Shown: in pieces, positions 1-10,687 of the stretch
Layout of the letters: each line of letters starts with the position of its first letter
Position numbering within the stretch: position 1 is the stretch's first letter
From: Eudorina sp. 2006-703-Eu-15
Lineage: Eukaryota > Chlorophyta > Chlorophyceae > Chlamydomonadales > Volvocaceae
Assembly (NCBI GenBank): GCA_003117195.1
Contig: BDSI01000018.1
Coordinates: 162,230 to 226,229 of the forward strand
Length of the DNA stretch: 64,000 nt
Direction of reading: 5' to 3'
Notes under the pieces: model-generated
What the model saw: the letters and a program-made list of their open reading frames with translations, nothing else
Told to the model about the DNA's origin: nothing
Databases searched by the model: none
Position numbers and translations under genes: made by a program

Positions 1-1315
1 CCTGTTATTATCAGCACATGCACCAGACCCTTGAAACCCTCAAATGCGACACACGCTCACGCAGCGTTGCTTTGCACACCTACACACAGCGTTACAACGA
101 GAAACCGCACCTACCTACCGCTGCATCGCAAAACCACGCCGTTGCATCGCGACACTGCACACGTGTATGCCCCATCGAGAGTCGCAACTCCCTCGATATC
201 AAGACTTGGATAGCAACGAATCGACAGACGTTGGGCAGCGACGAGACACCCGCCAAGACACCTAGAGTCGTCCATCAGCCACTGGTATCAATCAGCCACG
301 TACTGGCCAAGCAGGGCAAGGATAGGAATGAATCGAAAGATTTCGGGCAGCGCTAAGACACTCGCCCTGACATCGAGAGAGACACATATCGTACCATCAC
401 AAAACTGTACAAACAGAACCAAGACAGTGGTCATGAGCAGGCGCCACCACCACCGCCCACAAAGGCGGGCCACGCCAGAGCTCCTCCTGAGTGCAGCGTC
501 GCGTAGCTAGGCGGGGGGCCGCCTCCGCCTCGCCGCGGCTGGAGGCCGTCGTCGTTTTCGTGGCGGCGGCGGCGGTAATGGCCAACGCCGACATTAGCCC
601 CTCGCCGTCCGCGGACCTCCGGACGCCGGCCATGTAGTTCGTCGCCGCGTCTGTCGCCTCGTCGTCATCGTACGGAAAGTCGCTCGGGAGCAGATCCATA
701 CAAACCGGATCCCACGGCGGCGGTAATGGCCAACGCCATCAGCAGCGCTACGACTGCGCGACCTGGGTCCTTCAGGGCGGGCGCGGTGCGAGGGCCGGGG
801 GCGGTGCAGCCGAACAGCGTCGCGGGCGCAGGTGGGTGGATGGGGCGGCGGTCGATATGGATACGGGATTCAGGACATTGGTGGACGGGCAGGGGACCAG
901 GGGTTCAGGATGGCGAGCAAGAGCGAACAAGGGAGAGCAGGGCGCGTCGGCGAACTCCGCAGCTTGCCGTCTGGTAAAAGTCGTGCAGAAAGGACTCTGC
1001 CGTGCAGTGCCGTGCAGTACAGTGCCGTGTGGTCCCGGGCCGTGCGGTGCAGTGCGGTGCGTTGCCGGGCGGTGTTCCGCCACCCGGTGGGCGTTGCGCC
1101 GCACGACCGTGGGTAAACCCTCAAACGCTGTCGTGGCGCTTCCCTTAGGTTACACATCACCCCCAATTGGATGCGCTGGGAGGAACATACACACAGTTGA
1201 TCGCCCTCCTATCCGTTCTAAGCTGGTGAACTCTTGTCCATCTGCTTGCCCAGCAAGCTCGCGATCATCCCCTTGCCCCTTCCCTCTTTCCTGCTCCCGC
1301 TGTTCCGAGTCTCAG
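1..1315. other. no supportable gene; GC-rich low-complexity DNA
   Basis: I see no gene I can support here. A 19-bp stretch (GGCGGTAATGGCCAACGCC) occurs twice, at 571-589 and 719-737. Positions about 1000-1075 are a degenerate GTGC/GTGCAGT-rich tract. Upstream exons of the decayed gene that starts at 1316 may have lain here but cannot be recognised. Confidence 0.4.
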
Positions 1316-3114
1316 CTGCCTGCACCCTGGATGTGGCGGCCATCACGGAGCAGCTGGGTCACCTGGATGTGGCGAGCCTGGAGCTGATCCGCGGGTAAGC
1401 CAGCGGCTACATCGACGGTCGCGTTCAGGCGCTGCCGCAGCACGGCCAGGTGGGTGGGCTGGGGCGAGGCTGAGGATAGATCGAGGATCAGGGCGGGATG
1501 AGCGGGTGCAGTTGCGTTTCGGGGCGGCGCAGGCGGGCCGGGGCCGTCGGCGGCTGGCATGGGTACGCTTGTGGCCCGGCAGGAGGCGTTCCCAAGGACC
1601 TATGCCGGAGTTCAGTCGGGGGGCACCCACGTGGGGGCTAAGCGCTGCATGCGTCCGCTCGATGATGAAGGATCTGGGGGGATGAGTAGTTCAAACTGCG
1701 ACGTGGGAGACATGGGAAGGTGGAGGCGTGAACCCGGGGCTGTGTGTACGTGCATATGTCGAAGACAATAATGTGCCTGCTGGTCTGTCTTTTCCTACAA
1801 GTTCGCCATACCTCCCTCGCCCCTGCAACCCCAACTCACCGCGGCGCGTGTGTGTTTATGTGTACACATGTGCAGATCCGCTCACAGGTGGTCAAGGCCG
1901 CGGTTCTGCGGCTGGTGGACGGAGTGCTGGCGGCCAACAGGGAGGCATCTGGCCTGGCGACACCTCCGTCCTCTGCGGACGCAGCCGCCCCTCGCCGGCG
2001 GCCACGGATTCAGCTAAGGCTGCGATAGCCCGCAGCAGACGAGCAGGCCGCGGCTGCCGCCGACGCCGCGGCGGCGGCCGCCGTGGCAGCGTCCGAAGCT
2101 GCCGTGGCGGCCGCGCGTGCCTGCGCCTCCTCCGTGCCTGCCGCGGCCGCCCGTGCGCAGCGGCGCAGCCCGAGCGCCGATCCGCAGCGCGGGGGCTCCC
2201 CGGCCGCGGCCGGACCGCCGCCGGCCGCCCGCATGATCCCGCCCGCGCGTCGCGGCTCCTCGTCCGTGGGCGGCGCCGCGTCCAGACGTCCCGGCAGCCG
2301 CCATGGATCTGCGGCCAGTGCCGGCAGCAGCGAAGTGAGGCGGCCCAACACAACAAGCCTCCTGGGATCGTGCTGTCCAAGCCCGCGTACGCGGGCGTCT
2401 TCAGCTCGCCGCCGCAGCCGGCCGCCTCCAACCGCCCGGCCAAGCTGCAGGCGCTGTCCGTGTCGCCACCGCGCGCCGCGAGGCCGGCCGCTACGACACC
2501 CAATTCAATACTTGCTCTGCCGCAATCGCCTCCACGACTAACCGCTGGCGGCGGCGGGGGCTTCCCTCGAACCCAGCCTCCGCACCGAGTCCCTCCGCTT
2601 CCTGCAGCAGCTAGAGGCCGCCATGGCCGTCAGTTGTGCCTCTGTGGAATAACTCCGGCAAGCTCGGGCCGGCCAGCCCCTGCGCGGCGCCTGTGCCCAC
2701 ACCCGCACCCAAAGAGGTGCCTGTGCAGTCGCCAAACGGCGCGGTAGAACCCGCACGAAGCCCGCGGAGCCGGCGCTCGGTACGACGGCGGTGGTGGCGG
2801 CGGATACCCAGAATGCAGGCAGCTGCCGGCGGGGGGCCGGCTGGCGGCGGTGACGTAAGGGCGGCAGGCGTGCACGTCCGGGCTGTGGGGAGCGCGCCGT
2901 GCGCGGACGAGCTGCTGCGGGGCCTCCACTCGGCGCCGCTGTACGTGCTGGCGGTTGCCAGTGGTCGGATTGCTGAGTAGCGACGTCACGGGCAACAACT
3001 CCGCGGATGTGGCCTCCGCCAGAAAGGCAGACGCTCGGGCGGTGGCGGCGGCAAGGCAATCAGTCGCCCGTACCCTCGTCGTACATCGGGCTCTTGCAGT
3101 CAAGAGCTTCTGAG
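1316..3114 (+). pseudogene. decayed multi-exon gene, family not recognised
   Basis: Coding-like stretches follow one another on the plus strand but are broken. A pyrimidine tract and CAG precede 1316, and the frame then reads LDVAAITEQLGHLDVASLEL, meets TAA at 1396-1398, and continues in the same frame (GYIDGRVQALPQHGQ) to a GTGGGT donor at 1450. An acceptor at 1875 restores the same phase and gives RSQVVKAAVLRLVDGVLAAN. The frame then hits TAG at 2026, runs through an Ala/Pro/Ser-rich stretch, and shows further stops at 2539 and near 2647. Protein-like pieces in other frames follow at about 2360-2520 and 2967-3114. Correct splice phases combined with several stops and frame changes argue for a once-functional gene now inactive. 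Alternatives are a gene with unusual introns or assembly errors. I do not recognise the family. Confidence 0.4.
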
Positions 3115-4726
3115 CCTTGCTACGGGTTGGATTCCGATGAGGCCATTCGTCTATCACATCATGTGTAATTCGGAAACGATGCAGGTCCACACGGGCATGT
3201 CGGTGACAATGATTCGCACCGAACTCGACGGGGCCCTCTGACACGCCGTGGTTCGTGTGCAAGCCAGCGGGCGGCCAGGTGCTTGTGGCTTGGGTGCATC
3301 GTGCGCATCATGCAGCACAAGGGTAGAAAGACTCGCGTAGTGCTTGCAACGAATGCGTTGGGCATCTTGGCAAGTGTTGGCACTTGTCGGGACAAGTTTG
3401 AGCCTCTGTGTTGCGCGGGTAGAAGTTGCCCTGATTGCGCTGGATGTGTAATATCATATTTTGGGGTTCGCAAAGACCAAGGAAAACTCCGGTGCCCGCC
3501 TCGCGTTAAAGAGTGCGTACAGAAATTGTCTTCGGGGCTCGCAAAGTCTTAGACCTCGCTCTCGTGCACCTCCATGTATCGTTTTGCATTGCAATGAAGG
3601 GCAGTGAACTGTCATGGTTGCAAATTTTGTTGCGGTGATATCCCAAGGTGCTTCCGCAAGTGGGGCAGAGCGGGACACAGCTGTGCCCCGAGAACACCCG
3701 GGTCGTGTTTCCGGTTCGCCGTCGCCGTACCGCACGGTCGTGTCACTGTTTCCTAATGTGCATGCGGGCAATCCATAGGTAGACATTTCTTAATTGACAG
3801 ACACACTAGGTCTGATGGACTTCGCAACCATGTTAGTCTTGAGCGACGCCCTAACTTCAAAAAACCGCTGGAAAACTCAGACGCCAAGATCGCAAAGGAT
3901 TATAATCCGTAAATCAAGAATTATATTGTTTCGCATACTTTAAGAGTTGCAAAACTGCCCTTCGGGTATCCAGCAGGCAACACTTCGTTGGGCAGTTGCA
4001 GGCTGAATGCAATACTGCAGAAACAGAAGAAAATCGCCAAATTACGCAGGGCAAGCCCAGCTGGCTCGCTAAGGGCTCATTCGAACCACCAACGTCCGCA
4101 AACACGACAATGGATTATGCCAGAGCAACCAAACCCGGAACGCTGCTCACGTCACTGCACTGGTTCGTCAGGCCCAACCGTTTCTCAACCGTCAGCTCGT
4201 GCAGGCGAAATGACGTGCCGGCAATGGTGCAGCACACATCCTCCGGCTGTCCTAACCCGGGTCTTCCCAATTTTCAACTTGCGCATGACCCCCCCACTCA
4301 GGCTGCCCTACCGTATTTCGTCGGCTGGATCTGATACCGGGCGGAACCGCCCTGAGATCTTCTTCTCCAGCTGACTGTGTTTAGGTTTAGTGCTCGCAGG
4401 GACCTCTTGCCGCCCGACACGCAACGAAACTACCTTTGGTCTCGAGAAAGCCGGTGCTGTACGACACAGGTCGTGTACGACATGCGGACGACAGGGCGAG
4501 CTCGTGGCGGGCGAGAACGACACGGGTGACGGCGAACAGGACAGCTACTTCAGTCAGACACCTGTAGGATGGTAGCTTTGATATTGAATACTGACATACG
4601 TCCGCGTGCAAGCACGTATCACTGGCAACATTATTACAACGGGTTCTTTCGACCGTTGGCTGTCGTCGTTGGCTGTTGGCAACTTGGTGACGTGCACCGG
4701 ACCAACGACTCCATCAAGCAGCCCCA
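3115..4726. other. intergenic, no feature recognised
   Basis: No reading frame here has a convincing start, splice pattern or family signature. Local AT content rises around 3780-4000. This was the pre-insertion flank of the LINE at 4740. Confidence 0.4.
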
Positions 4727-4739
4727 GCACACTGCAATG
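4727..4739. repeat. target-site duplication, 3' side of LINE
   Basis: The 13-bp sequence GCACACTGCAATG lies next to the LINE 3' tail and is repeated exactly at 7356-7368 beyond the LINE 5' end. This is the signature of target-primed reverse transcription. Confidence 0.8.
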
Positions 4740-7322
4740 AATGAATGAATGAACGTTACAGCGGACCCCAAAGGGATCACCGGTGTATACCAGGGCAAGC
4801 CCCAGCAGGCCCTACCGCCAAGGCGGCAGGACACCTCCACACCTCAACGCCGCACCCAAAAACACACCGGGCCATGACCCCACCCAGCCAGACACCGAAG
4901 CAAGCAGAGGCGCGCAGCGGGGCAACACTACCAAAGGAACAGGCACAGCAGAGGGCAGAATCCCCAGAAGTGGATAAAGCCAAGCACAGGGGAGGTCGCC
5001 CACACAGGCACCCCATCACCCAGCTACCACCACCCCTGAGGCACCCAACGCTGCACCCTCTCGAGGTCTTGGAAGACCCACGCCTGGCTCGTGACACTGC
5101 CCAGCGACCGCTAGTGGAGTAGCCCGCATCAGAAGAAATACCTAGGCCAAGCAATAACATACCAACGGGAGCCCTGCCTCCTACCCAATCTGAGGGCAGG
5201 CCAGGTCCCCAACTTGAGCCCCGGGTCGGATAACCCGAATACAAACAGGCAGAGGGCGGGGAACCCGTGCCTCATCCCTCATCAGGAGCAAGCCCCGCAC
5301 ACCGCAAGACTCCCCCCGACACTTTCAAGAAAGGGTGGAAGGGGCCCACCGAGGTCCATCCACGTCTCGGGAGTCCCAACTGGGCAAACCCGTGAAGGCG
5401 CCCCCAAAAGTCAGCGATTGCGCGCCGCTCCCCTCGCTCTGCCAATTCCGGTCCCGGCCGTACAGTCGTACCCTGACCAGGTGCTGACCGCCGCAGGGCG
5501 GCCGCCATGAATCGGCGACCAGTCTCCATGGCCGCGATCGCGGCCAACACCACCACATCCCATACACATTGCTCCACGGGTGGCGAGGGTTCCGCCAGCC
5601 AGACATGCGTCCTCCGTATCCGCGCCCCTAGGCGCGATTCCATCTGACCCACCACCGCCTGGGCCACCCGGCACGACCAGAAATGGTGCTGGCGGGGTGT
5701 TTCTGTCTCCCCGCCTTCCGCTGGGTATCCACCGCATCCACACCGCGCCACCCTCGCGTGGCGCATATGGGAATTGCCCAACAACGGGAGGCCATCGACT
5801 GTAAGGCGCCAAAAGGCCTCCTTATGCTCATTTTCCCACCGGGTACTAAGCCAGAGGCGGTTCAGCAGTCCCTGGATCCGGGCGGCCGCCACCTGAGTGA
5901 TCGGGTCGGTGGCCCCCAGTCCTACCGCCTCACAGGCAAACAGCAAATGGGCCGCACTGCGCCGTTCCGCCACTTCGGCTAGTTGCATCGCCGTCCCCAC
6001 TCGAACAAAGTAATCTCTCAGGGCCACCTTCTGCCCATTTTTCAACCGCCAGCCCATGCGATCGAGCAGCATGGCCGTCACCTCGTCTTCCGTGGGCACA
6101 TGCGCCCCCTGGGCCCCGTTCGCCCGTACCTCTAGGGCTGCTGCCACCCAGGCCGCTGGCAGCCTTGCTTGAAGGTCCACCAGGCGTCGGTCTAGTTCAG
6201 CCCATTGCCGCCAATCACCCCATCGCCCGGCCCCCGCGCGAGAGCCCAGGCAATCCTGTACGAAGGTCGCCCATGCCCGTGCGGCGCACCGTGCCATGCG
6301 AGCGGCGTCGATGTAGTGTGGCTCTGCCCAGCCGTCAGTTACCATCCCGTGCGCCTCCCCCACACGGATGAACTGTCCGATCGTTTGCAGCCCGGTGCAG
6401 TCCACCAGGTCTGGGAATACATGCTCGAGGCCGGGGCGGCCCCCCTCGGGCAGTTCCTCCGGGAGTAGTGGGTTCCCCCACAGTGGTGCGTTCCAGCACC
6501 ACGCCCCCGGGAAGAGCGGGTGTTCGGCGATGTCCACCACTCTCGGCAGGGCGGCTAGGGCTGTCACGACCCGCTGTACCTCTGGTTCTAGCCTTCGAAT
6601 CCCTCTCCATGGGCTGTCGCCCGTTGCCGTAAGCACCATGCGCGGCTTCCATGCCTCTGAGGCGTCCGCTAGGATCGTGTCCACGACTCGTTGCCAGGGG
6701 GCGGCCCGCTGGTGGCGTGTCCTCCTCATGTACCGCACCGCCGTTGAGGCCCAGCGCGCTCGGATATGTTCCCGCAGCGGCAGCGCGCCGAAACCCACCA
6801 CCGCCGGGTGCCCAGGCAGCAGACTACGTGGCACCCCAGTAGGCCGCCTCTCGGTGGCTTCGGGGCCCTGGGCCCTATCTACTAGGCGTGCCGTCCACCC
6901 TTCGAGTCGGTCTATCACTGCCTCCGGCGGCATCCCGCCATGCTCCATGTGCCAAGTGAGTTTGTGCAGCCCGTACGCCGCGGCTGCCGATGCCCTCCCG
7001 AAGGCGGACAGTGACAGTTGCGCAATCCTCGTGAACCTGACACCAACCTTGTCCATCTGCGCTCCCCAGTCCATCTCCGGGGCGCCATCCACGTCCGTGT
7101 ACGGCAGGCCTAACGCCGTGGCGGTTTTGACCACTCGCATCCCGCACCGAACCTCCTCGCCTCCTGCCTCTACCCATTTCTCAACGGGTCCCACCGGTAA
7201 CAATTCCACCTTGTCGGGGTTCAGTTTCTGTTCCGATCCCCTGGCAAAGGTGTCCATGCTCGCCAGGAAATGCCCGAGTTCGGCCGAGCTGTCCATGATC
7301 ACTTCAGTATCGTCCGCATATT
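4740..7322 (-). mobile_element. 5'-truncated LINE (non-LTR retrotransposon)
   Basis: This is a minus-strand LINE copy of about 2.58 kb. Its 3' end (low coordinates) is a tetranucleotide tail, AATG on the plus strand at about 4740-4753, preceded on the element strand by GGGGTCCGCTGTAACG. A 3' untranslated region of roughly 500 bp follows, then the end of the pol-like ORF at 5272. The copy stops abruptly at the reverse-transcriptase YADD motif (7309-7320), so palm motifs A and B, any endonuclease and ORF1 are missing. It is flanked by a 13-bp duplication, with extra target copies at the 5' junction. The ORF is still open over 683 codons, which suggests a fairly recent insertion. It cannot move on its own. 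Confidence 0.85.
5272..7320 (-). pseudogene. LINE ORF2 fragment: RT thumb and C-terminal domain
   Basis: The frame is open from the YADD motif (7309-7320, followed by TEVIMDSSAELG) to the stop at 5272-5274, 682 residues. The start of the protein is lost by 5' truncation, and open frame beyond 7320 comes from target repeats, not the element. After YADD come a short hydrophilic stretch and LNPDKVELLPVG, as expected after RT motif C. Then follows a long Trp-, Arg- and Ala-rich domain without a recognisable RNase H. Near the C-terminus there is a Cys/His cluster (CGCGGYP, then HHFWSC), similar to the terminal zinc-knuckle-like motif of many LINE proteins. Synthesis of active RT is not expected without the missing palm motifs. 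Confidence 0.85.
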
Positions 7323-7368
7323 GCACACTGCAATTGCACACTGCACACTGCAATTGCACACTGCAATG
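7323..7368. repeat. reiterated target sequence at LINE 5' junction
   Basis: The tract consists of near-identical copies of GCACACTGCAATT or GCACACTGCAATG: 7323-7335, an extended copy at 7336-7355, and 7356-7368. The last is the exact partner of the duplication at 4727-4739. The unit occurs once on the 3' side but about three times here, so extra copies arose during or after 5' end joining. Confidence 0.75.
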
Positions 7369-8329
7369 CAAGCATATGTATTGCGCGTTCTTGCGACTGT
7401 TCAATCCACGTGTTCACTCGTATGACTGTCGCCTCGACAACCGCGTTGACAAGTGCTGCCACCGGGTCAAGGTTATATGCCAACAGCTGCCCATAGCGAC
7501 GTGCTACAGCTGCCAGATCCCGGCTCGAAACCAAGAACGCCTGTCCGTGGTCCGCGACACTCGATAGCCCGACGTCTGTCATCCGCCGGAACAGGAGTAA
7601 CGCTACAAGCTCTGGCCTGCTCGTGCCGCAAATGTGCAGCCGTCCAACAGTAACGCGCTCTGCCTAAAAGACGAGACACGGACCGCAGCGACAGCCATGG
7701 CCAGGCCGGCCGACGCCAGGCCCCAAACCGAACACACAGGTCAGGGCGCTGGAGAGCTTGACCGAGAGCTTGTGGGCCTGCAGTGCAGCGCAGGGCAAAC
7801 CGCCAGGCAGACCCAATCAGTGCCAAGGCAACTCCACAGAAGACAGCAACACGCTTACGTCCTATATGGCGTGCGCCAAAATATGCCTCGCCCTGCACGC
7901 TGTAGCCCTTCACCAACGCGCTTCAGGCCGAGCTGCAGTCCTTTACCAATTTTGCCGAGACCCTCACCGACGTTAACGCCGACGGTACACAGTCCGATGC
8001 CGAGGCCGACGCCGAGCACAGCAAGGCCGTCACCAACTGACAGATGCGGCATTCTTTAAAGAGCGAAAAGCAAACTAGTTGCGTGCGAAGTTATTGGTGC
8101 TGCGTCTGCAAAGGTCGAACCAAGAGATTCTATGCAAACGTCATGCACAACGAGGTCCAAACTCCAAGGTTGCGTACGGACCGCTAGGGGTCGGTGATTC
8201 AACATGAGTCGCGAGTCGCGCGCTTCCCATACAGCATGCTTTAGGGAAAGTTACCAAAGGGTGCATTGATATTGTTGGAAAATAACTATCGGGAATGGCT
8301 GCATACACCAGCCATGATGAGTCAGCGCA
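7369..8329. other. region between two transposons, one candidate terminal exon
   Basis: Most of this stretch has no recognisable feature. One segment looks coding on the plus strand. After a possible acceptor ending at 7905, the frame 7906-8040 reads PFTNALQAELQSFTNFAETL and continues through an acidic Asp/Ala-rich tail to TGA at 8038-8040, 44 residues. No upstream exon could be joined to it. It may be the last exon of a gene disrupted by neighbouring insertions, or chance. Confidence in the exon is about 0.3. Confidence 0.3.
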
Positions 8330-8334
8330 CCTGC
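8330..8334. repeat. 5-bp target-site duplication, left
   Basis: CCTGC directly before the 5' LTR matches CCTGC at 14904-14908 directly after the 3' LTR. A 5-bp duplication is normal for Ty3/Gypsy integrases. Confidence 0.9.
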
Positions 8335-8527
8335 TGTAACGACGTGAGGCCTACTTGGCCGCTCGTCCAAACTTCGCACGTGCCGTATGGCGCTTGCATT
8401 TTGAATCGGTTAAATACCGATCTTTCAACCTAAACGGTATTATTCAATACCACCAATCTGTGGACTACTAACTTACTTGTTAGTTATATTACGACGAAGG
8501 ACCCTATAGGGCCCGAGCTTTGTTACA
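8335..8527 (+). repeat. 5' LTR, 193 bp
   Basis: It begins TGTAAC and ends GTTACA, a 6-bp terminal inverted repeat containing the TG...CA ends needed by integrase. It includes a small inverted repeat, AATACCG at 8413-8419 with CGGTATT at 8435-8441, and the palindrome CCCTATAGGG near its 3' end. TGTAA, the usual algal polyadenylation signal, forms its first bases. I cannot place U3, R and U5 borders. Confidence 0.95.
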
Positions 8528-8530
8528 ATT

Positions 8531-8542
8531 TGGCATCGACGA
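8531..8542 (+). promoter_or_regulatory. candidate primer-binding site
   Basis: TGGCATCGACGA starts 3 bases after the 5' LTR. It begins with TGG, complementary to the CCA end of a tRNA, as in most LTR elements. I cannot name the primer tRNA from sequence alone. Confidence 0.5.
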
Positions 8543-8626
8543 CCTCAAGACCTGCGACCTCAAACGGTCACGCTTCCGCTAATCCAAGAAACTTTTTCTT
8601 TTACTAGTAAGTAAAAACCCATTACA

Positions 8627-10606
8627 ATGCCTACCCCGAACAAGTCGAGGAGCGCTACCCCCAGCCGCGGCCAACGGCTGCGTGCGGACCTCCGCAAGCG
8701 GGAGGACGAGGTAAACCCTCAGGTTAACGCAGCTGTCCTTGCGATTTACAACGAGGCTGTTGATCGAGTGTCAACGTTCTATAATCGCCTACCGCATTTC
8801 AAAATTTCGAAAATGCTGTTTGACCGATGCCTCGCTGCAAACACCAATCGCGACCTCCACGCTACCGCCGCGGGACTAAAAACCGCCTGCTGCCTTGCAC
8901 AGAGCAATATCCGTGCCAACTTGGAGGCCCGCCTCGACGAGGCCGCTCAACCTGGACCCTCCCAGGCCCAAGCGCCCCCGGCCCAAGCGCCCCCGGCCCA
9001 AGCGCCCCCGGCACCAGTTGCCACTGCCCAAGAGCCGGCTGATGGTAAGCGCCGCAAGCGTAAGCAACCATTTGCCAGCGGTGTCGAAGGACAAAACGCA
9101 GCCCCTTCGCCTCCGCCCCCAATCCCCCCGCGCTCTAAGATAGCTGCCACAAAGGCACAGCATGCAAGTCATGTTGGCGTTCCCGCGGTTCGTGCCAAGC
9201 GCATTTCCGCCCGCGGATCGCGAGATAAACACCTCGCCGTTCCTGCCCAACCGTTGACCGGCCCCACAGAGGCGTCCCCAATAACACAAATGCGCGCCGA
9301 CATCGCTCACCTCGCCGCCACGGTCGGGACTCTCGCGTCCACCGTCGGCGTTCTGACGGCAGCGGTTCAACATACCCAAGGGCTCGTCCAAGCGGGCCCC
9401 CCACCTCCTCCAAACCCCGCGCCGCCGGCCGAAGCGCCACCGCCTCCCGCGCCTGCGCCGCCGGCCCCTGTTCAGCCGCCCGCGCCCGCCGCCCAAGTGC
9501 TGGCACCGGCCCCGGAGCCCCAAGCCGCTCCCGCCCTGGCCGCGGCCTTGCCACCCGCCCCGCCAGTGGCCCCGCCGCCTGTCAACGTGCTGCCGCTGCA
9601 GCCGCCGGCGCCCGCACCCGCGGCCGCTGCCGCGCCAGCCCCGGTCAACGCGCCGGTTCACGTAAGTGGGATTGAAGGGATGTCGGGCATAATGTCTGAC
9701 GGGACTAGAGATCCCTCGGCACATAATGTGACCACTCGCACCACGACCAATCCTAAGTGTTTGCGTCAACCTCTCGCATACAATGGCGTTCCAAGCACTG
9801 CCATCCCGAAACCCGAAGTTTGGTTTGACCACACGGCGAAATACTTGCGCACCATGGGCACCGATCCGGTCGACGGGATGGGGTATTACTTCGGTGGCGA
9901 TTGCGCCACGTGGTATTACAACCTCGTGCAACAGCACGAAACCATGGGAACCGCCCTCACGCTCGAGAGCATGCGCGCTGACTTCGTGCTTTTGTACGGC
10001 GATGTCAACCGCAACACTCCTAAGAAAGTGCGAGCCCGCCTTGATAAGTGCGAACACTCCATGCAACCTGGCGAGACCGTTGCGCAATATGTTCAGAAAT
10101 TTCGCCGCATTTCGCGCCTGGATCCTAAAATGGACCAGGACAACCTGATTTCCTTCTTCCTGAAGGGCCTGCCCCCGCAACTGCTCCAATTGTGTGCCAC
10201 TGACGCCAACGGCCGCTCATGGTCCACCGTCGAAGACCTCATTACCTTCACACACGGGCAGCAGGATCGGCTAAATGCTGCAACGGCAACCACCGGCAAG
10301 CCTCAAAAGGCCCTTCTGAACTTTTCCCTTGGTGCCATTCCGACCGCACCCTCGAAGCAGGGCAACGGCGGCCGTGGACGGGGCCGCGGTCGCGGCCACC
10401 ACCACGGTCACCGCGGCGGCAGCCACCATCACGGCGGCCGCTCCGGTGCCACCAAGATGTCCGACGCGGCCAAGGCCGCACTCAAAGCGGCTGGCCTCTG
10501 CACCCACTGCTTTGAGCCCTGGGGCCAGGGCCACCGCTGCTACAAGAAGCAGCGCCGCGACGACGGCGGCAACAACAACAACGGCGGCGGCCCACAGGCT
10601 GCCTAG
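8627..10606 (+). CDS. gag: Gag polyprotein of Ty3/Gypsy element
   Basis: This 659-residue protein forms the particle that packages element RNA. The ATG at 8627 is the first in a long open frame and lies about 100 bases after the LTR. Residues about 105-130 contain a 15-bp tandem repeat giving repeated AQAPP. A long Pro/Ala-rich linker covers about 255-345. The conserved retrotransposon gag core lies at about 380-545 (WFDHTAKYL, then ATWYYNLVQQ and DNLISFFLKGLP). The C-terminus has a Gly/Arg/His-rich stretch followed by a zinc-knuckle-like motif with C625, C628, H636 and C638, the spacing seen in chromovirus Gag (CTHCFEPWGQGHRC). It ends in UAG at 10604-10606, and the next 27 codons are open in the same frame up to the first ATG of pol. 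Confidence 0.95.
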   Translation: MPTPNKSRSATPSRGQRLRADLRKREDEVNPQVNAAVLAIYNEAVDRVSTFYNRLPHFKISKMLFDRCLAANTNRDLHATAAGLKTACCLAQSNIRANLEARLDEAAQPGPSQAQAPPAQAPPAQAPPAPVATAQEPADGKRRKRKQPFASGVEGQNAAPSPPPPIPPRSKIAATKAQHASHVGVPAVRAKRISARGSRDKHLAVPAQPLTGPTEASPITQMRADIAHLAATVGTLASTVGVLTAAVQHTQGLVQAGPPPPPNPAPPAEAPPPPAPAPPAPVQPPAPAAQVLAPAPEPQAAPALAAALPPAPPVAPPPVNVLPLQPPAPAPAAAAAPAPVNAPVHVSGIEGMSGIMSDGTRDPSAHNVTTRTTTNPKCLRQPLAYNGVPSTAIPKPEVWFDHTAKYLRTMGTDPVDGMGYYFGGDCATWYYNLVQQHETMGTALTLESMRADFVLLYGDVNRNTPKKVRARLDKCEHSMQPGETVAQYVQKFRRISRLDPKMDQDNLISFFLKGLPPQLLQLCATDANGRSWSTVEDLITFTHGQQDRLNAATATTGKPQKALLNFSLGAIPTAPSKQGNGGRGRGRGRGHHHGHRGGSHHHGGRSGATKMSDAAKAALKAAGLCTHCFEPWGQGHRCYKKQRRDDGGNNNNGGGPQAA

Positions 10607-10648
10607 GAAGTTGCCCATGGTTGTGTCCGCGCAGGCGACGCCCATGGG
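10604..10648 (+). promoter_or_regulatory. possible stop-codon readthrough signal between gag and pol
   Basis: The gag stop UAG (10604-10606) is the only stop between gag and pol, and both sides are in the same frame. Seven bases later CCCATGG (10614-10620) can pair with CCATGGG (10642-10648), a 7-bp stem with a 21-base loop, plus a possible G-U pair below it. A stem about 8 bases after the stop is the known placement for readthrough structures such as the gammaretroviral gag-pol signal. The structure is seen in sequence; its function is inferred. Reinitiation at the pol ATG (10688) is the alternative. Confidence 0.5.
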
Positions 10649-10687
10649 TCCGGCAAGGCCGAGCTCCCACCACCTCCCCACCCGTTA

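Noticed and set aside
397..699. 100-codon minus-strand frame starting with ATG
   Set aside because: It begins plausibly but turns into low-complexity Ala/Thr and has no splice or domain support.
7321..7404. Extension of the LINE ORF upstream of YADD to a TTG at 7404
   Set aside because: These codons come from the target-derived tandem repeats, not from the element, and there is no ATG.
7304..7582. Reading the frame upstream of the LINE (GQAFLVSSRDLAAVAR) as the missing N-terminal RT
   Set aside because: It lies beyond the target duplication and lacks RT palm motifs; the resemblance to a short RT motif is too weak.
8876..10189. 437-codon open frame antisense to gag
   Set aside because: It mirrors the GC-rich third codon positions of gag and encodes Arg/Gly-rich low-complexity sequence; the sense strand has the recognisable Gag domains.
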